Positions 11,608 through 22,429 of a stretch of 64,000 nt of DNA are shown here, one piece after another. The number at the start of each line of letters is the position of its first letter. The stretch's first letter is position 1. Location: assembly GCA_047967505.1 (NCBI GenBank), contig CM106539.1; one strand, written 5' to 3'. Source of the stretch: Dipteris shenzhenensis. Taxonomy: Eukaryota; Polypodiophyta; Polypodiopsida; Gleicheniales. The notes under the pieces are model-generated. The model was not told the DNA's origin, ran no database searches, and was given only the letters and a program-made list of their open reading frames with translations. A program made the position numbers and the translations under genes.

Positions 11608-12325
11608 CGATGCATTATGAACCCCTTTGGCACTATCTTTCCTAGATGCTTCAATGTTTCTTACTGGTACCAAAGCTAGAGCTTACTTATCATCTTATGG
11701 ATTGGGCTCTACACTATTAGGGTTCTGCCACTCATCCATTATGGTTGGTTGATGTTACAATGGCCGGTTTATACAAGGTTTTGATCCTCCATCTTGGATT
11801 TCAGATTAGGGAAATCAGATTTGTTCTAGGCATTGTATTGCAAAGTGGTGGCATAAAAGATTAAACAGCTTTGGCTCTCCAAGCTTCCTCTTTGTCAACA
11901 AGTTTTTCTATGTTGGTGATGCTTGGGGTTATTCCATTTGGCCAACTCTTATCATGTAAACATATTACTCCTATTATTTGTCACAAACCTCTGGCTCCAA
12001 GGGAATCCTTACTCCACCTTTTCTCACATTGCTCTATGACTTGTGACTTTTTTCTTTTTCTGCAGCAATATCTCCAAGCCCAGTTTCCTACTGCTTTGGC
12101 AAGCTCTTTTGACTTTTTAAGATTTGCCCATGAAGGCATGAATTTGGTCTCTCTTTCACTTGGGTTCGATATTAGGGACTCTGGACTCTGTTGGAAAAAT
12201 AGAAATCATAGAGTCTTTGGAGATTCTACTTTTTCCAAGTTTCACTACTTTTGGATGTCACTCAAGGAATCTTTCTATGATTGTGTGTGTTTCTCTCAAG
12301 TAGATTACTCTGTTTACTTGTCTTA
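11608..12325 (+). pseudogene. Decayed LINE tail, copy B
   Basis: This begins at GATGCATTATGAACCCCTTT, exactly as in copy A near 9820, and runs in parallel through the zinc-finger half (RESLLHLFSHCSMTCDF) and the W..RNHRVFGDS block to the TG-rich tail. Copy B is open from 11871 to 12326. The two copies are direct repeats about 1.79 kb apart, differing by scattered substitutions and small indels, so they arose by segmental duplication or as two insertions with the same truncation point. Confidence 0.5.
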
Positions 12326-12387
12326 GAATGAAATATTTTGATATTATAATTTCATGTCCCCTCTTTGAGTAATGCTTCTTATGATAT

Positions 12388-12512
12388 AAACATACATGGA
12401 TTTCACACAAAAAAGTGTGTGTGTGTACGCTCCCACACACATACGCACACAAATGTATGTATGTATGTATGTATGTATTTATTTTATGTATAAATGGATT
12501 TCACATAAAAAA

Positions 12513-12549
<37 letters not shown>

Positions 12550-12713
12550 GAGTGTGTGTGTGTACGTACGCCCCCCCCCACACACACACAAATGTTATGT
12601 ATGTACATACATTCGTATGTACACACACAAATGCATGTATGTATATATGTATTTTATGTATACATGGATTTCACACACAAAAATGTGTTTGTGTGTGCAT
12701 GTGTGTGTGTGTT
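12388..12713. repeat. Compound CA/TG-TATG microsatellite block B
   Basis: Same order of CATGGATTTCACACAAAAA, (TG)n, C-run and (CA)n as block A, with an expanded TG/GGTG run at about 12510-12570. Confidence 0.9.
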
Positions 12714-13185
12714 AAAAAAAGAAACCTATAAATAATATAGCACACGATGCTCAAATAAAGGTGGAAAAAACTTTTTTCAAGTTGTAATATGGATATATGA
12801 GTACAGTTGGTAAAAAAATGTCAAATCCATCTAGTAGTCTAAGTATATCAAATCAAACAGCAAGATCCAATTTAGATGGTTTTCATGTCCATTTTCTCCA
12901 TCAACTAAAACTATATTCATGAAATAATGTTGTGATCTATTTTTGGCATACCCCCTCAAAATCAAGACCCCCATTGCAAAGAAAGGTAAAGCACACAAGT
13001 GCTTGTTCTTATGCTCATGAGACAACAAAATGCATGACATGAGCAACCAATGGGGTCTTACTTTTGATGTTTGTATGTATGTATGTATGTATATATGCAT
13101 GTACATACATACATATATATATGTATATATATGTATATAAATGTATGTATATGCATATGTACATGTGTGTGTGTGTGTGTGTCTG

Positions 13186-13303
<118 letters not shown>

Positions 13304-13319
13304 ATGATGCATATATGTA

Positions 13320-13670
13320 TATATTGATGCATACAATTTCGATATATGGAGAAAATGGACATGAAAATCATCTAAATTGGCTCTTGCCGTTCGATTTAAT
13401 ATATTACATGACCCCATTTGGATATGCAAGTACAAAGATATGGGGTCCTACTTTTAGGGCCTGAATGCCTGAAGTAGGCAGTGCGTTAACGTGCTGCCTA
13501 TTTCATGCATTTAGGCCTCAAAAGTGGGACCCCATTGGGTTGTAGGACCCCATATCTTTGGACTTGCATATCCAAATGGGCTCATTTCATATATCAAATC
13601 GAATGGCAAGAGCCAATTTAGATGGTTTTATGTCCATTTTCTCCATCAACTAAAACTTTATTCATCAAAT
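13320..13670. repeat. Foldback A: nested hairpin with palindromic core
   Basis: Inner arms 13442-13478 and 13497-13533 (GGGGTCCTACTTTTAGGGCC paired with its near reverse complement) surround the core 13477-13498 (GGCAGTGCGTT joined to AACGTGCTGCC). Outer arms 13373-13452 and 13542-13620 also pair, and pairing extends less perfectly to about 13320 and 13670. Confidence 0.88.
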
Positions 13671-13820
13671 AATGTTGTTTATCAATTTTTGGCATACCCC
13701 CCCCCAAATCAAGACCCCCATTGCAAAGAAAGGTAAGGAACACAAGTGCTTGTTCTTATGCTCATGAGACAACAAAATGCATAGAATAGGCAACCAATGG
13801 GGCCCTAATTTTGCTATATG

Positions 13821-13925
13821 TATGTATGTATGTAAATACATACATACATACATACATACACACACATATGTATGCATGTATGTATGTATGCATGCATGTA
13901 TGTATGTATGTATATACATACTTAT
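13821..13925. repeat. (TATG)n/(CATA)n microsatellite
   Basis: TATG runs, CATACATA runs, and TATG/CATG runs follow one another, themselves able to fold back. The tract starts at the same unit junction as in the neighbouring copies. Confidence 0.95.
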
Positions 13926-14041
13926 GTATATATTCATGCATACAGTTTTGATTGATCGAGAAAATAGGCATCAAAACCATCTAAATTGGCTCTTGCCATT
14001 CGATTTGATATAGGACATGATCCCATTGGGATTTGTAAGTC

Positions 14042-14141
14042 CAAAGATATGGGGTCCTACTTTTAGGGCCTGAATTCTTGAAATAAGCAGCATGAATGCA
14101 CTGCCTATTTCATGCGTTTAGGCCTCAAAAGTAGGACCTCA
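14042..14141. repeat. Foldback B with palindromic core
   Basis: Left arm GGGGTCCTACTTTTAGGGCC continuing to AAATAAGC, and right arm GCCTATTTCATGCGTTTAGG ending near AAAAGTAGGACC, pair around a core at 14085-14105 (AAGCAGCATGA and ATGCACTGCC). The core is one base shorter than the other copies. Confidence 0.82.
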
Positions 14142-14151
14142 TGTAGTAAAA

Positions 14152-14303
14152 TAAGCATGAAAACCATCTAAATTGGCTCTTGCCATTCCATTTGATGTAT
14201 GACATGACCCCATTTGGATTTTTAAGTCCAAAGATATGGGGTCATGTCATACATCAAATCGAATGGCAAGAGCCAATTTAGATGGTTTTCATGCATATTT
14301 TAT
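14152..14303. repeat. Near-perfect 64-bp-arm hairpin
   Basis: The left arm (AAGCATGAAAACCATCTAAA ... TGATGTATGACATGACCCCA) at 14152-14215 and the right arm at 14240-14303 are complementary with only about one to three mismatches. The loop of about 24 nt contains TTGGATTTTTAAGTCCAA, itself a short dyad. The arms belong to the foldback family of this region, but the hairpin lacks the shared core. Confidence 0.9.
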
Positions 14304-14423
14304 CTATTAAATAAAACTATATGCATCAAATACAAATAATGTTGTTTATCAATTTTTGGCATACACCCCCCAAAATCAAGGCCCCCATTGGAAAGAAAGA
14401 TAAGGAACACAAGTGCTTGTTCT

Positions 14424-14533
14424 TATGCTCGTGAGACATTAAAAAAGAGTCCTAGTATCCCAAAAATGGTAGCGTATCAATGCGCTGTCATTTTTGGGCT
14501 GCTAGGTCTCTTTTTTGTTGTCTCATGAGCATA
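14424..14533. repeat. Foldback C: same core, different arms
   Basis: Left arm TATGCTCGTGAGACATTAAA ... CCCAAAAATGG pairs with right arm CATTTTTGGGCTGCTAGG ... TTGTCTCATGAGCATA. The centre at 14468-14489 (GGTAGCGTATC, AATGCGCTGTC) is a variant of the core seen in A, B, F and G, but the arms are unrelated to theirs. Confidence 0.85.
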
Positions 14534-14539
14534 CATATG

Positions 14540-15070
14540 GAGGTTATTATACAATATAACTAAGCAGTAGTATTGAAGTAGTTCTATAATTGGATGCATT
14601 AAGAGCATTCATATAGCAAGGAAGAATATAATAATTGAATACATTTTTCTTTTCAATACATATTGCTAGTGAGGCTACCAAAAAGAGGCTCTACCCCTCA
14701 TGATGTCTCTAGATACAGAATATGAGATTGCTTGATGCTTGGATTGTAGCTGGCAACGTTGCATGGGTGAAGCCACTATATGCCTCAGGTGTTGGAAGTT
14801 GATGTATGGCTCAAGTGCTAGAATATGCAAATCATGGCCAAAATCAAGTCCCCTTAGAGATTCCATGAGGGCTATCGTATCCACATTTTTTTCCTTTTAC
14901 GACTACACACATGTCACCTTCAATCGAGGGCAAAACCATTCGTCATCACAGGCAACAAGTTCATAGGACCCCATCCCATGATTTAAGGCATTATTCAAAG
15001 TATTTTTGACCATTCCCAAATTGAGTTTGCCAATTCCTAATCTGATTGATTTCATTTACTAGACTTGCAA
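14540..15070. other. Gene-free interval
   Basis: Short open frames on both strands have no recognisable motif. No repeat structure was seen between foldbacks C and D. Confidence 0.55.
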
Positions 15071-15072
15071 TG

Positions 15073-15216
15073 CTTACAAAGCCCTTGCTTAAGCTTGAAT
15101 GACCCTCTTGATTTTGGGGGTATAATGGTCGAAAATGGCCTAACGCGCTACCATTTTCGACCATTACACCCCTAAAAAGAAGAGGCTCATTTGAGCTTAA
15201 GCAAGGGCTTTGTAGG
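15073..15216. repeat. Foldback D: 65-bp arms, shortened core
   Basis: Left arm CTTACAAAGCCCTTGCTTAA to GGTCGAAAATGG (15073-15138) pairs with right arm CCATTTTCGACCATTACACC to AAGCAAGGGCTTTGTAGG (15151-15216) with few mismatches. The centre 15137-15152 (GGCCTAACGCGCTACC) equals the right half of the shared core plus a shortened left half. Confidence 0.87.
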
Positions 15217-15307
15217 TCTTGTTTTTGGGTAGCGAAAGCATGAAAATGATAGCACATTAATGTGTTGCCATTCTTATGCTTCCCCCCTCCAAAAACAAGA
15301 CCCCCAA
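15215..15307. repeat. Foldback E: same core, third arm sequence
   Basis: Left arm GGTCTTGTTTTTGGGTAGCG and right arm CCTCCAAAAACAAGACCC pair around 15248-15269 (GATAGCACATT, AATGTGTTGCC). It abuts foldback D directly: the right arm of D ends where the left arm of E begins. Confidence 0.83.
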
Positions 15308-15309
15308 GC

Positions 15310-17555
15310 TATTCATTAGAGATACCAAAATGAGGGGAAGGACGATGTGAGGAGTAGAGGAGCTAGCCAATGAGGGGAAGGACGATCTCGGAATCGCCAG
15401 CAACAAACATGATGCAAGGAGGTGAGAAGGCAAAGAAGCAAGGAGGTGAGGAGGTGAGGAAGCAAGGAGGCGAAGAGGCAAGAGGCAATCTTGAAGGGCA
15501 ACAAGACGGTGGAGGTTGCCGGAAGGAGTAACGAGGAAAGGGAGGGATGGAGATTATTTGCAAGAAACGCTTGGATTAATGCTATAAATGCCATTTTTGT
15601 GTGTGTGTTTTGCAGCATGAATTTTTATGGCATTTTTCTTTTGAAAAATACAACATTGTTGTGATTAATTGCCCTACAAACAACTCAAGCTATAAAGCAC
15701 CATGGATTAGTACAACAATATACATCATGGATGGATGCATACACTCACATACATCACCGATGGATGCATTCACTCATAGTCACATCAATTTCCAATATTT
15801 TATTAGATGGACCCTTAGCATATATGTGTGCATAGAAGACCATTTCCAACATTGATCCCTGATTTCATAGTTAAATTATTCCCTTTTTCACATTCTAACG
15901 TTTGAAGATTTAATGTACATGCATTATGGGCACATTATTTTGCATTTTATGACTTACTTTTTTTACGAATGCATGATACTTCTATATGGTCAAAGAAGGT
16001 ATATTATCATTTTTGAATGAAAACATTACTCTATGCTCCATTTTATCCTATATTAGAAACTATGATCACTAGATATTACATAAATATATTGCTCCATTAT
16101 ATCTTATACTAAAAACTATTCTGACCCAAATACATAATGCCAATTGAGGTTAATACTTATGGCAAGTGATGAAAACATTCTGATGGTATGAATAAGATCT
16201 TGTAAATTTTGTATATATAATATAGGTACTATGTTGATTGAGCTGCTATGACCCTTTTCTAAGGGAATATTTACTAAATAAATACTTACAATGGTGACTT
16301 GATTCCCATCTATATGTATAATCAAGTTTTACTTTGTGTTAAAAAAAAAGCTTTTGCATAAGGTTAAAATTCAATTAGTATTTATATTTGTTTAAGACTA
16401 CCCATTGAGCTAGCTCCTATCCTTATATTGAACATGATAATGTTCATAAAGATTTTATGAATACAAATAGATAGCATTGGCTCCCTTTTTAGTGGTTGGG
16501 AATGAACCCTAAAAGTACCCTAAAAGGACTATGTATTCCCTTAATTGTAGCATGGAAGTGATCATGGTAGAGTGGTATAATCCCTATTTTGCCTTTTTTC
16601 ATAGGTTCTTTTGCTACTCATGGTTGGCGGATACACCACGGCATAGATCCGAATAGATATTTGGATTTTTGCTTCAACTTGCTTGACTAGACTTTCCTTG
16701 ATGATTGTTCGATTGTGCCTGATGAGTGGTCATTGGCTTAATTGATGCATTAAGTGCAATGTTTTCCTTAAAGTTTTTCATACTACAAGATACGAGTTTG
16801 CCTATAGGGGTGGATTGTTAACACCTGGTGCATATTTTCCATTAGATGTAGCAGGATACTAGTTACAGAGTGTCTTTGCCAATTATTTCACTTGAATCAT
16901 GCTCCTCTTATGCTTGAGTTTGTGGTCACGTATTGAGTTTGACATAATAGTCTATAGGATATTGGATGAGCAATCAACATAGTGGTTTAGATGCATTTGT
17001 TTCTAGTTCCGATAGAACTATCGTTCAGACATTAGTCATAATAGAAGTATGGAGGGATAAAATCCTTTTTGGCTCCCTAAGTTTTTCAAAGCATGGTATT
17101 GTCCAGATTACATAAGTATTTTCACTAAGCAAAATTAATCGTTATGATGAAAATGTGTTTTTTTTTCTTTTGACATAGCTGGTTTTGCTTCCATGTTTTT
17201 GGATCAAATGTATGGACGATCTTTTGCAAGCATAAAAGACATGACATGTATATGTAGCACATGATTACATATTTTTAGTCATATATTCTACCTTGTGATC
17301 TATCATTATCTTGATGTGTGGATGTTCAATTTGAGCAGTGTTTGCTTTTTTTATCGCAAATTTTATGTATTGTTGTGTCTCTACCTCTCCACAATGACTC
17401 AAATGTGATAGTATAAGGATGAAAGAGAAGTTAATTGTGAGTTTTAGGCATGCCTTCATTATTGGAATATGTTTGATTTGGTTATGATCACATCAATTGT
17501 TTCAATGATATTGAGAGGAATAAGATGCTGGATGAGGTTCTTGCTCGCTTGAAAC
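15310..17555. other. Gene-free interval with a purine-rich minisatellite
   Basis: 15331-15490 holds a 43-bp-offset duplication of ATGAGGGGAAGGACGAT and GGAGGTGAGGAAGCAAGGAG-type repeats, which create long but meaningless open frames on the minus strand. 16031-16120 has a ~55-bp duplication (TGCTCCATT.TATC.TATA). The rest, to 17555, is AT-rich without gene or element ends that I recognise. Confidence 0.55.
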
Positions 17556-17559
17556 CTAT

Positions 17560-17695
17560 TTAATCTTGCTCGCTTATTTGGGGCTGCTCGCTTTTCTCCA
17601 CTTGCTTTTTGGTAATCCTCCCTATATGGTAGGCCAACACTTTTGTCTTCAACATTTCATGATGTCCCCCTAACAGTTTCACTTTGCAAATACGA
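17560..17695 (-). repeat. Inverted copy of the 22.4-23.7 kb repeat family
   Basis: Read on the minus strand, it contains AGGGGGACATCATGAAATGT, a GAAGACAAAAGTGTTGGCC segment and ACCATATAGGGAGGAT. These match 23205-23250 on the plus strand almost base for base. GCTCGCTT words beside it match 22385-22435. Confidence 0.82.
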
Positions 17696-17820
17696 GTCCT
17701 GATGGGTGTATTTTTCCTAGGTAAAGCGATAACAAGCCGGGATGTACAAGCATTACCTGTCTACCCATTTAAAACTCCATTGTTTTAACAACTGGTTTTT
17801 TCTGGATGGTGGCAAGTAAG

Positions 17821-17945
17821 TGGACATGACCCCATTTGGATATGCAAGTACAAAGATACGGGGTACTACTTTTAGGGCATGAATGCTTGAAATAGGTAGT
17901 GTGTTAATGCGCTACCTATTTCATGCATTTAGGCCTCAAAAGTAG
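17821..17945. repeat. Foldback F with palindromic core
   Basis: Arms of the A/B type (GGG.TACTACTTTTAGGGCAT and GCATTTAGGCCTCAAAAGTA) flank the core at 17895-17916 (GGTAGTGTGTT, AATGCGCTACC). Confidence 0.86.
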
Positions 17946-17961
17946 GACCCCATTGTGTTGC

Positions 17962-18058
17962 CAATGGGGTCCTACTTTTGAGGACTAAATTCATGAAATA
18001 GGCAGCGCGTTAACATGCTACCTATTTGAGGCATTCAAGCCCTAAAAGTAGGACCCCG
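17962..18058. repeat. Foldback G with palindromic core
   Basis: Left arm CCAATGGGGTCCTACTTTTG and right arm CCCTAAAAGTAGGACCCC pair around 18001-18022 (GGCAGCGCGTT, AACATGCTACC). It follows F immediately and shows the arms in the opposite order, so F and G form a double foldback. Confidence 0.86.
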
Positions 18059-18395
18059 TATCTTTGGACTTACAAATCCAAATAGAATCATGCCATATAT
18101 CAAATCAAATGGAAAGAGCCAATTGAGATGGTTTTCATGTCCATTTTCTCCATATATCAAAATTGTATGCATCAATATATACATATATGCATCAACATAT
18201 ACATACATACATACATACATACAAACATCAAAAGTAAGACCCCATTGGTTGCCTATGTCATGCATTTTGTTGTTTCATGAGCATAAGAACAAGCACTTGT
18301 GTTTCTTACCTTTCTTTGCAATGGGGGTCTTGATTTTGGTGGGGTATGTCAAAAATTGTTCAACAACATTATTTGATGCATATAGTTTTAGTACA
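18059..18395. repeat. Foldback-family unit with CATA microsatellite
   Basis: AGATGGTTTTCATGTCCATT, GTTTCTTACCTTTCTTTGCA and CAATGGGGGTCTTGATTTT are shared with 12833-14430. Parts lie in opposite orientation around a (CATA)n run at 18205-18230. A (TG)n tract follows at 18408-18446. Confidence 0.82.
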
Positions 18396-18399
18396 CATA

Positions 18400-18404
18400 C
18401 ATAC

Positions 18405-18454
<50 letters not shown>

Positions 18455-18540
18455 GTGTATGTACATACATACATATTCTCAAGTTTATATTAAAAAAAAG
18501 TATGTACATACATACATGGATACATACATACGTACATATT
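18400..18540. repeat. (TG)n and CATA microsatellites
   Basis: (TG)n runs from about 18408 to 18446, followed by TATG and CATACATA tracts up to about 18538. Confidence 0.93.
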
Positions 18541-18676
18541 TGATGCATACAATTTTACTAGATGGGGAAAATAGGCCCCACTCCGATTTTCATGGAGAGA
18601 CCCAACTAGAGAAATAGAGCAAGTCCAAGGGGTCGCTAGGGACACCCCCAACAAATGGAGATGTCCAGTCTTCTGT

Positions 18677-19157
18677 AATTTTAGCACCAATTTTGGGATG
18701 TAAGATGCATAGTAATGTCCAAAAAAAGTTGTGTCAATTCTTGCATTAAATGTAGGGTGGTGAATATATCCTATCCTGTCTGGGGCCTAGAGAAGACGAA
18801 GGAAAAAAATTGAACCTCCAAAAAGACTTCTTTTACCGATCTATGGGGATCGGCTCTTACTAGCATTGAGGGTGGACAAGACAGCTACCGCTAGTGTGAT
18901 ATGGGAATCTCCTAGTGTGCAATTTTAGCACCAATTTTGGGATGTAAACTACATAGTCAGGTCCAAAAAAAGTTGTGGCAATTCTTGCATTAAATGTAGG
19001 GTGGTGAATATATCCTATTCCGTCATGGGGCTTGCAGAAGACGGAGGGAAAAAATTAAACCTCCAAAAAGACTTCTTTTACCAGTCTATGGGGATCGGCT
19101 CTTACTAGCATTGAGAGTGGACAAGACAGCTACCGCTGGTGTGATATGGGAATCTCC
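18677..19157. repeat. 244-bp tandem duplication
   Basis: AATTTTAGCACCAATTTTGG starts at 18677 and 18921. CTTCTTTTACC, GGGGATCGGCTCTTACTAGC and GATATGGGAATCTCC recur at the same 244-245-bp offset. The copies differ at scattered positions and small indels. No coding potential is evident in either. Confidence 0.93.
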
Positions 19158-19199
19158 AAGTCTCAAGTTTTGGGGTCCATGAAATTAGATCATGCTGAC

Positions 19200-21210
19200 A
19201 GTAACTCTAAGAGGGTGCAAAGGTAGGAAACATTCTTCATCATAGCTAACTCAAATGCAAGGCAATGAAAATGCCAGAAGAGTTGCTAGGTAGCAATGAT
19301 TTTGGGAAGGGATATGATGATACTTTGTTGTGCTATGTAGGATAGTAATTTCCATTAAATGTGGGACATGTTAGATATAACTTCATAAAATCCTAAGTCA
19401 TGAACTTAATACATTAAATTTTCAAGCATAAATAATAGTCGTGAAGTTAATACATTAAATATTCAAGCCTAAAGAAGCATTAATCAAGACCTGATGCACC
19501 GTACAAGACTTTGGCCTTACCCTCGTTCCATAGACTTGCCAATGTAAGGCCAAAATTTTCATTCTTAAGAATATGTGGAAAGACCTTATGTTTGGCCCAC
19601 TTATGGCAAAAAAATTTCATTCTAAAGAATAGGTGGAGTGAAATTGTGTTTGAGAAATACAAATCAATGCTCAAGTTTGGACATAATTAAAGGTATCCTT
19701 TTGAAGATATTGGAACACATGAGAGAAATAATGTTGAAGATACATGAATTTTTAGACATACTATTAAAGACAAATAAACATATAATGGATGAAATCCTAT
19801 TGATGATACATGAATTTTCAATAGAACTGTTATTGAAAAGATTTGATGGATTGAATGTAGCTTTAATACATTATCCCTTTTACAAGGGTGTTTGAGTTTG
19901 AGGCTTGAAACATAAGAATGAATCTGTGTTGAAGCCTAGTGGTTTGTTAAGGATATGTGAAACTTATAGTAAAAGTACTTACAATGGAAGGGATTATATC
20001 GAAGATCCCATTAAGGACATGTGAACATATAGTATAATAATTCTACATAAAAATCAGTGGATCAAACTTAATGGCTCAAAAGCAAAAAAGGATGATGGTG
20101 CAACCTACTAGGGGCTACTCTATGGCACTATGACAACAACCTTTGTAGTTACTATCAAAGGTAGTACAACTTTTTTATCAAGGAAAGAGACACAAACCAC
20201 TCCACATGACCTAGATCTATATGACCTAGGTTGCACCGACTTGTTTCTTTATGGATAAAAAGTGACCCTTAGGTGACGCTATAGCACTCCATTTTTTGGT
20301 CCATTATTATAGTACAATCGGGGCCTTTTGACCTAATATGAGCTACCCATCAAATATTGGTTGTAGATGTTAGGGGTAATTACCAAACTACTAGTGGTAG
20401 TTTTGTCACTACCATTAGTAATTTTCTTGGAGTGTTCCTTAATGGTAGTTCTCCTACTACTATATACAATATTACCAATAGTAGTCCTAATCCCAATGAT
20501 AGTACACATACTATTATTACAACCGTCCAACTTCAATCATCAATTAGATTCATGAATGCATATATATAGGTCTATCTAGATCTATACGTATTTAATCCTC
20601 ATCCAATACGTTTGCATTTATTTTTGGTGCTTTGCTTGCTTTGAAAGTAAAGACAATGTGTTTTCATTATCATTTGCATTCTTGTTAAACATGAGGAGGT
20701 GGAATGCATAAGAGTTGGGAGACACATTGTAATTTGTCTGCAGATTTGAGCCATTGAATAGCCTATTGATACTAATTGTTTTCGTTCTTATTAAATCCTT
20801 AATTTGGTTATTTCACACCGAACATCGCCATATCAATTCAGATTGTTTTTGTTCAAGTAATGTCCTATTGATTTTGATCGTTTTTGTTCTTATTAAATCC
20901 TCACAGTAGTTGACTATGAGTTGTAGCCACAGCACAATCCAGGGTTGATCATACAAGATAAATGGGTGCTAGCATTTAATATATTTTTGAGAGTCAAAGG
21001 ATAGTGGCTGTAGAATACAAAATCATTGCTTTGAATAAATTTGGCTAGATTCTTCTAATAGAAGGAATAATTGCTATTGCACTAACGATGAAAGAAAATT
21101 ATCGAAAGGCTGTCATAAGGCTCAAAATTACACTGGTGCTACTAGGCTTAATAGTCATAGGCTAGTAGTAGTACTATTGTATTTACTAAGTAGTGTGTGT
21201 GCCTCTCCTC
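19200..21210. other. Gene-free AT-rich interval
   Basis: A 41-bp-offset duplication (TTAATACATTAAAT..TCAAGC) lies at 19401-19480. 20390-20520 is rich in short TAGTAG/CTACTA words, which open long frames on both strands. No protein family was recognised. Confidence 0.55.
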
Positions 21211-21216
21211 ATTAAA

Positions 21217-21380
21217 ATTCATAGTCTTTAAAAATATATGATACATAAGTCAAAATATTCTAATTAGTTTTATAATCCTAATGTTGAAACTGACTTAAAT
21301 TCATAGTCTTCAAAAAGGTATAATACATAAGTTAAAATATTCCAATTAGTTTTATTGTCCTCATATTGAAACTAACTTTC
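21217..21380. repeat. 82-bp tandem duplication
   Basis: ATTCATAGTCTT recurs at 21217 and 21299, followed by ATACATAAGT.AAAATATTC and AATTAGTTTTAT in both copies. Confidence 0.82.
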
Positions 21381-21430
21381 TCTTCCTTCATCTCTTATGA
21401 GCCACAAACCTTCAATCCATTAATCTCTCA

Positions 21431-21795
21431 AATAGTAAGAATGGTCTTGTATTAAGAGGTGATGATATCTAAAGTGATCTACAAATACTAAGAATGGTCT
21501 TGTATTAAGAGGTGATGATATCTCAAGTGTTCTACAAATCATAAGAATGGTTTTGTATTAAAAGGTGATGATATCTCAAGTGTGCTACAAATAGTAAGAA
21601 TGGTTCAAGTGTTCTACAAAAGTATTAGGTAACTCAGTGGCTGAAGGGAAGGAGTGATGATATCTCAAGTGTTCTACAAATAGTAAGAATGGTCTTGTAT
21701 TAAGAGGTGATGATATCTCAAGTGTTCTACAAATAGTAATAATGGTTTTGTATTAGGAGGTGATGATATCTCAAGTGTTCTACAAAACTATTAGG
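21431..21795. repeat. 53-bp minisatellite, about six copies
   Basis: AGTAAGAATGGTCTTGTATT plus AAGAGGTGATGATATCTCAA plus GTGTTCTACAAAT repeats at 21431, 21484, 21537, 21590, then about 21676 and 21729. A TATTAGGTA.CTC..AGTGG..GAAGGGAAGG segment occurs twice (about 21625 and 21788), so a longer unit is also partly duplicated. Not a CRISPR array: there are no unique spacers. Confidence 0.9.
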
Positions 21796-22429
21796 TACCT
21801 CTTAGTGGTTGAAGGGAAGGGGTTGGAAGTATGGGCAAAATCTCTAGGAACTACAGGATGGTTGCAAGAACAATTTTGAATGTCATAAATGACACTTGGG
21901 TTTTTCAACATACGGGTGAACTATTTTTAAACATTCACTTCTTTCATGGTTGATAACACTTTTAATAAGAAGAACCATTTTGATTGTCATAAGTGTTGAT
22001 GCAATCCCATGCTATGAAGTCTACAAATAAAATTTTTCCCTCGCATATGGGTGAAGTAATGTTTACGTTACCAAGTTCAACATATCGAGCAATGCATTTG
22101 TTTTGATTATTGAAGGAGTTGTGATAATAAGACCCATTTTAAATGCAAAAGAATTGTTGTATCAATAATGGAATTCTATGCTTTGGAGTGGAAATTTGGT
22201 TTCTTTCAAACCCACATACTATTGTTGCATAATGTGAGTATGGCTCCAATTAGAAGTTAAGGTAGACTATAATTCGCAATGTTGATATAGTTACACATAG
22301 TAAGATAAGTTTTATTTTTGAGAATCTTCCCAAATAGTGGTCTCCACAAAGCTATGTTGAGTACCTCAATAAGGAAATTGTGGAAAAGCTCGCTCGCTTT
22401 TTTGGGCCTGCTCGCTTTTTCTCGCTCGC

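Noticed and set aside
14152-14303. microRNA precursor
   Set aside because: Arms are too long and too perfect for a typical plant miRNA foldback and belong to a local repeat family; an siRNA-producing inverted repeat is more likely.
15257-15618. Leu/Ser/Pro-rich minus-strand proteins
   Set aside because: Three overlapping frames arise from a purine-rich minisatellite (GGAGGTGAGGAAGCAAGG-type words).
21431-21795. Regular repeats that could suggest a CRISPR-like array
   Set aside because: Units are contiguous 53-bp repeats without unique spacers or cas genes, and the genome is a plant's.
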